A DNA stretch of 64,000 nucleotides from Aspidiotus rigidus (lineage: Eukaryota > Arthropoda > Insecta > Hemiptera > Diaspididae), in assembly GCA_035079385.1 (NCBI GenBank), contig JAVHKY010000054.1:16638001-16702000 (forward strand), written 5' to 3'. The position numbers and the translations under genes are program-made. The notes under the pieces are model-generated. The model was not told the DNA's origin and ran no database searches. It was given only the letters and a program-made list of their open reading frames with translations. Positions 26,272-37,055 of this stretch are shown piece after piece (position 1 is the stretch's first letter; the number at the start of each line of letters is the position of its first letter).

Positions 26272-27106
26272 TTAACCACCAAATAAATGTGGTTGACACG
26301 ACTTTCTCAAAACAGAACAAATTTTCTTGGTATTCAACCAATCAGCGTCGCAAGCGATGGATATTAAAAGTTTGAAATATTTCTCGCTTTTACCCTGGAA
26401 AAAATTGTCATTGATCAGGTACAAGACGCATGATGCGTATAGACTTCAAACATGAATGAATCATGAAACTTACCACATAACCAAGGTGACAGAATCTCTT
26501 GAATGAACCGTACGACTCCATAAAACAACTGTTCATCTCTCTATAAAATGAACTAGGAGCGGTGGTTAATTGTTCCTTTTTTTTGGGATCATTATCGCTC
26601 AGTTGTTGGACTATATGATTAAATAACGCCTTACGTCTTAGTAAACTCTAATTATAGTTATCAACAAAAATGATAAAAAAATATTGTAAAAAATTTTACG
26701 TGAAGTTAATAGGTATCTAAATTTTGTACGTTCAAACATACCGAGGGTCTTGAGGTAACTTTTGTGTTTGAAGTTTGGGGAGCAATAGTTGATCCATTTG
26801 ACGACGAGATATCGGTACTAGTATTAGAAATCACGCTGGATGGAGAATTCGATGCAGTACTCGACTCGACTGTAAGAGCTTCAACTGTAGTTACTATCGT
26901 TGAGGTACTATTCGCATTATCAGTATCAGGATTTGCATTTGCTTTAAAAATACATCATAATAGGTGAAAAGGAGCAGCAAAGTAAGCATCGAACGTACAA
27001 TTCAAACACTAAAACCGTGAACTGATAGCACTACTGTAATACTGAATGAGAAACGATTCCTCTTACCTTTGACAAAAAAAACGCAGATCCATAGAATTGA
27101 CTTCAT
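26272..27106 (-). CDS. SCW-D: secreted four-cysteine protein with Ser/Thr-rich linker
   Basis: Exons 27106-27067, 26941-26742, 26647-26474 and 26394-26272 give 178 aa. Exon 1 is very short (MKSILWICVFFVK). Exon 2 is 200 nt and encodes about 66 residues dominated by Thr, Ser, Asn and Val, mucin-like and a likely O-glycosylation target. Exon 3 ends FYREMNSCFMESYGSFKRFC, with Phe in place of Tyr after the first Cys. Exon 4 has CDADW and RKSC and only seven residues after the last Cys. It carries an additional Cys inside the C-x3-W-x13-C block. SCW-G is its closest relative. Confidence 0.85.
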
Positions 27107-27748
27107 GTTTCCAAATTCGATAAGGGCGGACCCACAAAGAGACAAAATAAGGAGCTATAATGTCAGGTCATTTGGATTGTAGATTTTTTGAAGCGCATGA
27201 TTCGTAATATCGATAAGGGGAAAGAGTGTATATACACATGCCGAGGTGATATTAGGTCATGATAAAATGGTACGGTATCAATCATAATTTTTATTAATCA
27301 ATATTACAGCAGGAATTTTTTTGGAATGAAGTGCCGTCTGTATTCTTTCTTGGTACCGACGTTTTTCAAAGGTGAATCTATTTTTTCGAATTATAATCAC
27401 GAGAGAATGGTGAAAATTTGCAACTCATTTTATCCGCTGCTTGCAAGAGATCTAATTTCAAGTTTCCTCACTTACAGACAGCTTGATGATTAAAATTTTC
27501 CCGAGAACCTTCTCCTCTAATCGGAGATTCTTTTCAGCCAAAATTTTCTCCAAGTTCTTGAAGTAGGTCAGACGGTTTTTCTTGGAATTCACTTTCTGAA
27601 ATAGCCTCAGTCCATCTTGGAACCACCATCTATTGAGGATCAAAATTTCTCGAAGTCTCCCTCTCCGTCAGAATATAAGTAACTCGAACGTCAAAATTTT
27701 TCTGTATATCCCTCTCGATGTTCAGTCCGCCCACCTTTCTCCTGCAAG
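27107..27748. other. intergenic, upstream of SCW-D
   Basis: No gene is seen. The first 150 bp resemble the corresponding region upstream of SCW-G (GTAGACTTTTT-like and GATCATGATAAAAT-like pieces), so the duplicated unit probably included upstream DNA. Confidence 0.4.
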
Positions 27749-28480
27749 GTGTGGGAGTGTCTAGGCATCTGGTTTGATTCAAAGCTGAGCTTCACGCACC
27801 ATTTCCTGATGGTATCGGAGAAGGCGGGTAAGGTAATGACCTACTTAAGCCGCCTAATGACATACTTAGAAACGCTGAGGGAAGCAAGAAAAAGGATTAT
27901 GATGAGCACCACACTGTCGATCCTCTTATATGAACAACCTACAGAGGGAAAGAGATGGAAAAGATCAGTGCTTGCCGCATGGTCTCGACGAAAGCTCTCT
28001 GCGTATTAGCATGGTTTCAAAACCAATCGAGCTTCTTGCTGAGGAGAGAGCGGTGGTGTTCAAAGCAAAGAAGGAAGCAATGATTGACCATCAAGAGACT
28101 TTATGGGTCAAGCAAGAGGCCGCTTGTTCTTTACTTGAGAAAGAGAAAACGAGAATCGCTCAGAGTGAGCTAGTGAAACGGACGACTTGTGTGTTAATAC
28201 GCGACCTTGATGAGTGGATGAACCGAGACAATCGAAAGCTGAATTTTCATCTGATGGAGGAGATGAGGGAGATGAGCGGCCTTGGTTGCTTTAACAAGTA
28301 CCTTCATGGAAGTTACGGAAAGTTGAGCTGGCAACGTCGGGATGAGGGACCATAATCGAGTCTGAGGTGTAGAGACGCGATCGGGGCAAGCTGAGTCAGT
28401 CACTGTAAGACATTGTGGTCGATGAAGCGCTTGCTTCGAATAGCCTGGTAGCCACCATCCTAAAAGAAATATGGAACGAG
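27749..28480 (+). pseudogene. non-LTR retrotransposon (R1/Jockey-like) reverse transcriptase end
   Basis: The + strand reads LGIWFDSKLSFTHHF, KAGKVMTYLSRLM and LSILLY near 27755-27930. After a frame change near 27930-28000 it reads PIELLAEERAVVFKAKKEA, then LIRDLDEWMNR and MSGLGCFNKYLH up to about 28310. This order (LD-KLSF, thumb, PIDLL-ER, W-R, GHGCF-YL) is the C-terminal half of R1/Jockey-type LINE proteins. At least one frameshift separates the parts and the endonuclease end is missing. Confidence 0.78.
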
Positions 28481-28493
28481 GTGTCTACATTTT

Positions 28494-29511
28494 AGTCCAG
28501 TCAAATTAGACATTAAGAAGGGCGAACCTGGCACTTTCATCCAGCGTCGATTTTCTTATGCACATTTGTGGGAAAGGGTCTCCACAAGAACTCCAGGGAG
28601 TTCACCACCAAAAACTAAGGTGCTTTTTCCCACAGAAGGCCAAACGTCCGACGAAAATCGTTTCTTTCGATTTTTCTCACGAACCACGCAATCTACGATG
28701 AAAATACCTCAGTTCAAAAATAATCCTCATCAAATTTACAATAAAAATGTATCCTTGTCATTTTTTGATTAACACAATAAAAATCCAGTAAACACGCCCT
28801 CAAAATGACTCTCGCGAGAGCAAAAGCGTAAACACGTTAAAAAACGCGTTTTCTTCAATTTATCTCGTGAACCGCGCATCGTACAAAAAAATACCTAAGT
28901 ACAAAAATGATCTACGTAAAATTTCCAAGGGGATGTACTGGCGACAATTTTTAATTAGCGCAATATGACGGGAATAATGCACGCCGAAATCGGTGAGAGG
29001 TGCTACGCAAAACGGTATACTCCGCTTTCGCCGATTTCGGCGCGCCCTATGGGTCATATTGCGCTAATTAAAAATTGTCGCAAGTTCATCCCTGGGAAAT
29101 TTTACGTAGATCATTTTTGTATTGAGGTATTTTTTTTGTACGACGCGCGGTTTACGAGATAAATTGAAAAAAACGCTTTCCTTCTAAATTAGCTGCCTCG
29201 CGGAAGTCATTTTGAGGGCGTGTTTACTCGATTTTTATCGTATTAAACGAAAAATAATAAGAATACATTTTTATTGTAAATTCGGTGACAGTTGTTTTTG
29301 TACTGAGGTGTTTCCATGGTAGATTGCTTGGTTCGCGAGAAAAATCGAAAAAACTTATTTATGTCGGATGTTCGGCCCTCCCGGAGAAAAAGTACCGCAC
29401 ACTTTTTGGAGGTGAACTTCCTCGAGTTCTTATGGAGATCATGTCCGACAAATATGCAAAAGAATCTATGCTGGAGGATAGCGCCAGGTTCATGTTTAAT
29501 TTGACTGGTCT
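28494..29511. repeat. about 1-kb imperfect palindrome (foldback element)
   Basis: The left half 28494-28995 and right half 29030-29511 are inverted copies with scattered differences. Near the centre 28942-28969 and 29053-29080 match over 28 bases. At the ends CCAGTCAAATTAGACAT (28497 on) pairs with the complement of ATGTTTAATTTGACTGG (ending 29508). GACTTCC/GAGGGCGTGTTTAC blocks pair in between. It encodes no recognisable protein. It begins right where the LINE fragment fades out. Confidence 0.88.
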
Positions 29512-30445
29512 ACTTGTAACCACAATTATGAGGAAGAAGATGGACGTGGAATGAATCTAGGCAAATGCAGAGCCACGCAATGGCCTATTCAAAACTAGTG
29601 TACCATCCGCGACACACTACATGAAGTAGACCAAGCAAAGGGACATGAAGACAGAACAATCTAGCACCAAATTGTATCTGTTGAGTGTCTTAAAGTTTGT
29701 GTGCCTGGGGGCACTGCTACTTAGCGGTTTTTTCCGAAGAGGTTCTTCCAACGTTGAAGTTATACTCGAAAGGGTCGACACTGCTGTGTTGGAGGAAACG
29801 AAATGAATTATGCATAGCAACCCGCACCCACTCCACTACAGAAGACGAGCAGCTGCACATGCGGCACAAGCGATATCTCTCTCGATATTATGGAGCTTGA
29901 TGGTGAACAGTTTTTGAATCGTCTTTTCTTTCTCTTCCACCTCCATACATTTATGAGTTTTCTGGAACTTACCAGGGCAGTAGGTAGCTAATTTGGGTAG
30001 GTATTGACTGAATTAATTTTGAGAAATAGTATCGCCCAAAAATTGAATCCGCAACAGATCTTTAGCGTATGATACATTAGAAACAAAGTAAAGAGCAGAA
30101 TGGAAAATCTTTAAAAATGTCCGAACGCGGTATTTTCAGCTCGTGTTCTTTTCAAATTCCGTTCTTCCCACGGATACGTTTTCGGTTCCGTGAGGCTGCA
30201 AGTTTGAAAGTTTCTCGAGTATCACGTTTTTTACAATTTATTAAAATACCTCATGATTTCCCTTATTTTTATATAGTTTTCAGACGATTCTATTTATTTA
30301 TCTTGCCAAAATACCATGTGGTTGAAAACTGTTCAATGCAAACAGGAAAAAATGATTTTTCAATAAAAGTCGACAACTTGAGAGATAGAGAGGGATTAAT
30401 AAATACAATAAATACTTTCTGAATAACTTAATAATAGGCCCACGT
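29512..30445. other. intergenic, between palindrome and SCW-E
   Basis: No gene is recognised. Open frames at 29617-29900 and 30117-30422 lack motifs. Confidence 0.45.
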
Positions 30446-31127
30446 TTATATCAATGGCCCGACTGTAACGAACTTCTTCTCATCACATGTTCTCCGGACA
30501 CGATCACAAACGTCTTTGGTTTTCATCCACTTTCCTTCGCAGGACCGATGAAAAATCAATCTGAACTGTTTCAAACCTTGAAACTTATACAAAAACGAGC
30601 ATTTCAACCAATAATTTTTCGAAAAGAGCCACACGAGCAATCAGCACTGTGAAGTTCAAAATATACTGATGATCACCTTGTCATAATATTGGGCACAATG
30701 AGCCATAAATATAGCAAACACGTCCAGATAACAACTTCGCATGGTCGGAACCCAAACATAAGGAGTCGTTAGCATTTTCTTCTTCGTTTCATCGCCATCC
30801 GATAAAACTTTCATCAACTCTTCAATCAGACCTGTATGTTTCTCAGACACCTATAAAAGTCGAATCGTGAGGAATTTTTATCCTAAAATAGCGGGAGTAT
30901 AAAATTGAGAACGTACGTCTTCATATGGAGACACTAACCGACATTCGAGAGGGAAACTTCAAAGACGATTGCGTATATCTGTATGTGTATTGGGCTGCGA
31001 AATAAGTTTTGAAAACTTTTCAAAGATGATAGAAAACTGAAAAATTTTTTGGGAGGTCGTTCGCCTACTTACCTTCAATAAATACAAAACTCGTTGAAAC
31101 AATGACAATAAGAGAACGGAAAATCAT
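30446..31127 (-). CDS. SCW-E: secreted four-cysteine protein, compact copy
   Basis: Exons 31127-31073, 30994-30939, 30850-30677 and 30583-30446 give 140 aa in only 0.7 kb, the most compact gene of the array, with introns of 78-93 bp. Exon 1 encodes MIFRSLIVIVSTSFVFIE. Exon 3 has LSDGDETKKKMLTTPY and CYLDVFAIFMAHC then AQYYDK, as in SCW-C. Exon 4 has FRLIFHRSCEGKW and RRTC with one extra Cys between them. The linker is short and moderately basic, without the Thr/Ser run of other copies. Confidence 0.85.
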
Positions 31128-31455
31128 AATATTAACACTAAATCACACCTTGCGTAGGAACATAGGTATAGCGATTGAAACAGAGTTACGAAATAGGTAA
31201 TTGATCGACACAAAATTTTCCAAATACTTGTTTGCAGATAAGAAGATAGAGTAAGGATAAGATTAAAGAAGATGTATAATTTGTTCTACATTGAATTGTA
31301 CATGAAAGACTAAAAAGATGTGACTCAAATCGATGATAATGAACATTAAACGGACAAGTAATTAATATCTTAAAAAATTTCCGTTTGTGTATTTAGTTAC
31401 CTAAACATAACGATTGAAAAAAAATTGATTCACAAATACCAATATTTAGAAATGT

Positions 31456-33055
31456 TCATTCAATTTTCAAATCCGCATTGGCATTGCAAATTTCTCCGAG
31501 GCGCGTCCATATGTCCTCAGTTTCAAACCAACCCGCTGCGCAAATTCGATGACAAAGGTGCTTGAAATTGTACAAATTATGGTACTATGGAAATAAAAAA
31601 TTTATTGAAATACACGACACAAACTTAAAGAGAAAACAAAAGGGCAAACGAAAAAAATGTAATATAGTTTCTATTGCGTCTTACCGATGGGCGGAAGCCG
31701 AAAATTTGACCAAATGTCCAATATTGTGATAGGCAAAATATTGAATGGTAGGAGAAGGAGACAGGTACCCACTGAAGGATGAGAGGGGGCAGAGAGAAAG
31801 CTCGCACATTTTGTTTTTTATTACATACCAGTAAGGCCTGAAATGGTACTAGATAGAAGTACCGCAAAGGACGAAATCTCCAAGGAACCCGAGTTTGTCA
31901 CGCGAATTTGTACTTTAGCCGCTTCATAGTACCTTCGAGTTGTGCCTTAAAAACTTGTGTACCCGGCTACCAAAATGCTGAATCAATAAGCACCAGCGAT
32001 ATGCCGCTTATGTTACCCCATACTCGGAATTCTATCTGCGAGTTTAGAGCAACATTACTTGCCCGAAATGGTCATGTGAATGTGGTCGTCCGCATTCTTG
32101 CGGTCAATATTTTGCTGTTTGAGGTGTAGGAGTGCGATATCACGATACTTTATCAGTTCAAAATCATTGAACTCATAAGCATGTTCCGTTTTTTTCCCCC
32201 GCGAAATATTCGGGTCGCGTTTTAAGGTATTCCCGAATGTAGGTCAGGGTTAATCAAGATCAAGACTGAGAACTCAAAATTCTCCAATTCAAGATCATTG
32301 GATATGGCTTAACCCTCGCCTTCCTCTTCCTGACCATCCCTAATATAGGTCGAGGTCATCTAGGAAAACCCTTAGGGATCGTTGAGCTCACTTCTCTTCT
32401 CTTGTCCTATTCAGATGCAGTTCGGCTTGCGAATAATTTATAGCCTATTATTCTAGTCCAGCATGAGTTTGAGACGAAAACACTTGCGCTATATATTTTT
32501 AAAATTAACTATGACATAGTAAAATTTATTCCGATCTTTGGGACAGTATTCTGTATCAAGTGAAAGGCAACCCACCTGTTTAATAACGCAACAATTGGCT
32601 AAGAAAGTTCCGTAGGCTTCCAAGTAACAAGTTCCAACTTCTGGAACTGCTTTGTATGGCTCACGCAGGTATGCCTTCTTCTTTTCATCGTCTCCCGCAA
32701 AACCGTCAACAATTTTTGAAAACAGAGCGACGCGTTTCTCTTCAGTTTTCTCAGCAGCCTACGAAGTACAAATTTAAAAAATTGATCGCGACTTGGAATT
32801 ATTTTATACGATTGAAAAACACTAACGATCTGCTCCGCGCTCTTCGTCGTCGGGAGGGACGCCATGGATATGCCTGCGGGGAAAGTAAAATTCGATGGTA
32901 CTTCCGTCGGTTGACCTGAAAGAAATATTTCGAAAGAAGATTTAACGTCATACGTTTTCATAGGTACTGAAATAGGGAGTGTTCGCAACAATACCTCGTA
33001 TGGTGACAAGGACACCGAATAAAAAGTAAATACTCAAGGATGATGGCAAATTCAT
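31456..33055 (-). CDS. SCW-F: secreted four-cysteine protein, divergent copy
   Basis: Exons 33055-32995, 32915-32827, 32758-32576 and 31584-31456 give 153 aa. Exon 1 encodes MNLPSSLSIYFLFGVLVTIR and cleavage is likely near the Gly-Gln junction. Exon 3 is the longest of its kind (61 codons) with FAGDDEKKKAYL and CYLEAYGTFLANC. Exon 4 has FKHLCHRICAAGW and LGEIC, so it gains one Cys before the third conserved Cys. The last intron is nearly 1 kb and appears free of recognisable transposons. SCW-E ends 329 bp beyond its 3' end. Confidence 0.82.
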
Positions 33056-33378
33056 ATTTTCTTTTCAAAAGATATCAAAGATCAAAAATCAGAACATTCA
33101 CATTTTTCACATTTTCCTAGATAAGAAGAAGGAGAAGTTAATGGTAGGCTCTTGGAAGACATAGATAACGGCGCAAAGTAAAGAGAAATGACTGAGAAGG
33201 ACTAGAAAAGTAGAAAGTAGTGCAATTTTTTTAGTGTAGATGGCACTAGTGGACGTTTCCCAGACTACACAATTTTTAATCTCCGTTGAAATTGTGAAAG
33301 GGAACTTGGTCACCCTTACGACTCGGCATCTCTTTTCTTTCTACCATTTACCATGTCAGGAGGTTACTTAAAGGTGTC

Positions 33379-34031
33379 GGTGTCACTAGCGTACGCGGCC
33401 TACCGCAATTTTGTGATCTACGGAAGGAGAACAATTGTGATAGTGTGCCTACCACCACTATGATGGCCATTGTAAGCCTGTTAGCGTAACCCAGAAGACA
33501 CCACGAGGAGGTCAGCTTACACGTCTTCCAAAATTCACCTTGAAGGGGGGTTTCGTCAACCCAGCCCAGTCCAAATTCACAGATGTGTTTTAGTCATCAT
33601 CGTTGTCATGAACGTTCCCAATGTCCTCGAGGAATGCGAGGAAAAGATCTGGTTCGTCTTTCGTTTCATTTTCCAACAATATTGGTCCAAGTGGCCTTGA
33701 AGGGCGTACAATGGGACTCCTCTCTTTTTCTTCATAACTGATATTTTGGCATCCAGCCACGACCTTTCAATTCCCTGGGTATGAGCCGCGATAACTGGAT
33801 CCACGTAGTTCTGCTGGTGGTTTACTGTCTCGTGTCGGTAACCCTCGGCCCTGTAAGCTGGCCACTCATCGGAATGGATTAATGATCCTTTTTGGCACTC
33901 ACTGAGAACTGAATTGAAAAACGTGTAAGCCGGTGGCTCTATACATAGTATGTAGAGAGCAAGTTTATGTGCGAGTAGTACGCGTACGCTAGGAGAAAAT
34001 ATTGCGTTAGGCCGCGTACGCTAGTGGCACC
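33379..34031 (-). mobile_element. Merlin DNA transposon remnant
   Basis: Terminal inverted repeats start GGTGTCACTAGCGTACGCGG at 33379 and end with the complement of GGTGCCACTAGCGTACGCGG at 34031. The flanks AAGGTGTC (33371-33378) and AAGGTGTG (34032-34039) form an 8-bp target duplication with one change. On the - strand, from about 33900 to 33590, the frame reads SLIHSDEWPAYR, then YVDPVIAAHTQGIERSW and LQGHLDQYCWK, the C-terminal half of the ISXO2-like transposase found in Merlin elements. The N-terminal half is missing, so it cannot move itself. Confidence 0.9.
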
Positions 34032-34430
34032 AAGGTGTGAACGTTTCGGTCGCCATAGCTGATGATGAGTTTATAGACCTCCTTCAACAGTACCTCTCTC
34101 CCAACTCATACAACTTTCAACTCCTAAAAAATATCGATGTCTCTGCTCTGAAGGTTCTCTCTTTTGTTCATTAGTTTCTGAATATTTTTTTTTTTCTGAC
34201 ATGTATATGTCACAAGGCTAGGGGTCATTCTGAAATTCGTGATGAAATCATGGAGACTTGGAAAAATTGTGACCTATACTTCGTTACTTTGGGATCTGTA
34301 TTCTCGACCCTCATATTCTAGGCCCAACATACAGTATACGAAGCTATACTGAACCTAAAAATAGCCTCAATAAAACTAGGCCATAGGCTTATTTTACAGT
34401 CTAGTAGGATAGTCACAATTTACATACAGT

Positions 34431-34593
34431 ATATGTGATGCGCTCTGCGATATTGGGTATTAAGTCGGAAAAGTGAGTCGACTTGGAAATGGTCTTAAAA
34501 TGTTTTTCTGACTCAGAGGAACATTTTAAGACCATTTCCAAGTCGACTCACTTTTCCGACTTAATACCCAATATCGCAGAGCGCATCACATAT
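34431..34593. repeat. 74-bp perfect inverted repeat, 15-base loop
   Basis: Arms 34431-34504 and 34520-34593 are exact reverse complements, beginning ATATGTGATGCGCTCTGCG and ending with its complement. On either side lie related direct repeats (about 34250-34335 and 34637-34715, both with GACCT, CTTTGGGA and CCCAACAT blocks), so the hairpin sits inside a duplicated repeat unit. Confidence 0.97.
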
Positions 34594-34759
34594 TAGGCTA
34601 TAGACAAAATCAAGAGACGAAAATGACGTCAAGAGGACTTGAAAAAATTTTGACCTTTGCCACTTTGGGACCTGTATCTTTAGCCTTCATCATACTTAGC
34701 CCAACATTCAGTATGTACTTCATTCAAAATAAAGGAAATTTTTTCGGGCAGAGAAAAAT

Positions 34760-35480
34760 TATTCCAAGAGGAAAAAAGTTTGTCTAAGCTCGCGCAGTAA
34801 ATACACATAAATAAACGTAAAAACGAATTTATTCATACAATCATACCGACGTTTCGACGTGCTTAAACGTCTTCTTCCGAGTGAATGAGCAGAAATTCAA
34901 GTCCATTATCGATATCTATATCGAAATTTCTGATTAAATATCGATGTATCGATTGGTAGTCTTGATTTTTCTCCGTTATCTTGAAAACAACGGTTCAAAA
35001 TAAAAGACAAAGGTGTGAGCTCCTCCTTCTCACTGCTAACTTATAGAGTCTAAGGAAAATACTATCTCATGGTTCGATGTTTTTTCAAAAGGGAGGAACA
35101 CTAATCATTTTTCTGTTAAACCGTTTGAGAATGCTATCTTCCAGCTCCTTCATTAACCTTGTTTATTCGGCAGTGTGGAGTGGATCTACTCATTATCAAC
35201 CTGCACACTTACTTCGCGTTTCTCAGCAGTCGCGGCATCCGATCATGGGGTTTACTGTTGGAGGCGAGCAGAGCGGGGGGATTGTTTGTCAATTTTTTAG
35301 ATCTCTCTATTCCTATTCAGGGTGGTGTTCATAGTTTCGGTATCTACCAGAAAAATACTTATATGAGGATGTTTCTCCCGTGTGTCCTCGTCTCTGCTTC
35401 CTTCCTCATGAGATCGCCTTTTTTTGATAGCATTATTAACTGCTCTGTGTGCATTCCTTTTTACCCGAGCTTTCTATAAT
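34760..35480 (+). pseudogene. Penelope-like element fragment with terminal-repeat sequence
   Basis: Around 34790-34870 the sequence CGACGTTTCGACGTGCTT followed by CGTCTTCTTCCG resembles terminal repeats common in Penelope-like elements. From about 35230 to 35360 the + strand reads LFVNFLDLSIP, GGVHSFGIYQKNTY, the counterpart of NFLDLTIS and VHEFAIYRK in the reverse transcriptase at 58123-60240. The remainder of the coding region is gone or frameshifted. It belongs to a different lineage from the 58-60 kb copy. Confidence 0.6.
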
Positions 35481-35854
35481 TTAAGTCAGTATAATAAAAC
35501 AAGCTCTGTCCATAGGTAGCGGGCCTATCCCTAATCTTTATACTGAGAGAAGTAGTGTTTACCAACTTCAATGTTCGAACTGCCACATTATCTACGTAGG
35601 GGAGAAGAGCAGACAGATTTTTATATACTACCTCCTTTTCCAACGCGATTGTGATCACCAACAGCTTAGTTTCATCTTTTTCTTCTATTGTACTCTTGCT
35701 TCTTGGGTTTCTAGTTCATGATCTGTTTTTAGGCTGAGGTCAGCTTTTGACGCTGAAAACACTGGAAAGACTAGACGAGATGTAGGTAAAAATTATAAAT
35801 TTTTCAAGTATAAAAAGTTACAATTGATGACAAAAATGTATAATATTGGTAAAT

Positions 35855-36710
35855 TCAATTCTGCAGAAGACCAAATAAGCGTGGTTGACAAGTGCGTCTC
35901 ACTGTTGAACAAATTTTTTCTGCAGTCAGCCAATCAGATTCGCAAGCGACCGATAGTAAAAGTTTAAAATATTTTACACCTCCTCCCTGAAGAAAATTCG
36001 TTCTCGATTACATACGGATCACCTTTACTTTCCCTACTTTTCTCGATTAAATCATAAAACCTTACCATGAAAGATAGACGGCAGAATCTCATGAATGTGT
36101 CGTACGATTCCATGAAACAACTATTCATCTCTCGATAAAATGAATCTGGAGCCGTAGTCAACTTTTGTATTTTTATTGGATCTCTATCGCCCAATTCTTC
36201 GACCATACGATCGAATAACTGTCTCCGTCTTTCTCGTCGCTGGAATTAACAAAAGCGATGAAGAGATCATTGTAAAAGATTCTCAAGTTGCTATCAAACG
36301 TACCGAAGATTTTGAGACTGGCGCGATCGGAATTCTGGTAGGAAGAGAAGTAGATTTTTTTGATAATGAAGTATTGGAAGTTTTAGTGGCTTGAGAATGA
36401 GATCCAGGACTCGTCTCAGATGTATATTCAAATTCAACCTCCACTATTGTTTGCGAACCAGCCGCTTCTTCGGAATTAGATTTTGCTTTTGCTGTAAAAA
36501 TATATACATATCGAATAAATAAGTGAAGGGGGCAAAAGCGTCGGGTGTGGAACTCATACGATAATTCAGCAGCATTAGAAAACTCAGGGAGAACGGCAGT
36601 TAATATTAAGATGGACAGATCTTGATTATGATGCTAGTACAAAATGAATCTTACTTACTTTCGATAGAAAAATACATAAGAATGATCCCGATTTGTAGAA
36701 TTGACTTCAT
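35855..36710 (-). CDS. SCW-G: secreted four-cysteine protein, sister of SCW-D
   Basis: Exons 36710-36659, 36491-36304, 36239-36066 and 35986-35855 give 181 aa. Exon 1 starts MKSILQIGIILMYF, sharing MKSIL with SCW-D. Exon 2 encodes about 62 residues rich in Ser, Thr and Pro. Exon 3 reads FYREMNSCFMESYDTFMRFC, nearly the same as SCW-D. Exon 4 has YFKLLLSVACESDW and RRTCQPRLFG, again like SCW-D. The linker has diverged much more than exons 3 and 4. This pair looks like the most recent duplication in the array, yet E and F lie between them. Confidence 0.86.
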
Positions 36711-37055
36711 ATTTCCACGAATAAGACGAGGATTGACCCACGAGAGTACAAAATGAACAGGCAAAATCTAATCAATTTATTTTGGATTGTAGACTTTTTA
36801 AAGTGCATTGAATGATAGCAGGAGAAACGCGAAAATGATATCAAGCCTTGATAAAATCACTATCAATCATCATTTCATCAGTTCATAGCAGACCGCTAGA
36901 ATTACTGTTTCTTCGTAACCCCAAATTAAACACTATTTTCTTAGAAATGCGACGATATAATTTATACTCCAAACAATGAAGATTTAAAAGTAATACACAA
37001 GTACCTACTAATACAAATTTATCACATTCGAGTTTTTTTTTTTTTTTTCTCAACA
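36711..37055. other. intergenic, between SCW-G and SCW-H
   Basis: No gene. The first part corresponds to the upstream region of SCW-D. A poly-T run lies at 37033-37048 just after the SCW-H stop. Confidence 0.5.

Noticed and set aside
32656..32919. Open frame on the + strand across SCW-F exons 2 and 3
   Set aside because: It is antisense to spliced family exons and lacks motifs of its own.
34780..34880. Hammerhead ribozyme in the Penelope-like terminal repeat
   Set aside because: A CGAAACGTC stretch is present on the - strand, but I could not find the CTGATGA core at proper distance.
36176..36394. Open frame on the + strand at SCW-G
   Set aside because: It is a shadow of exons 2 and 3 on the other strand.
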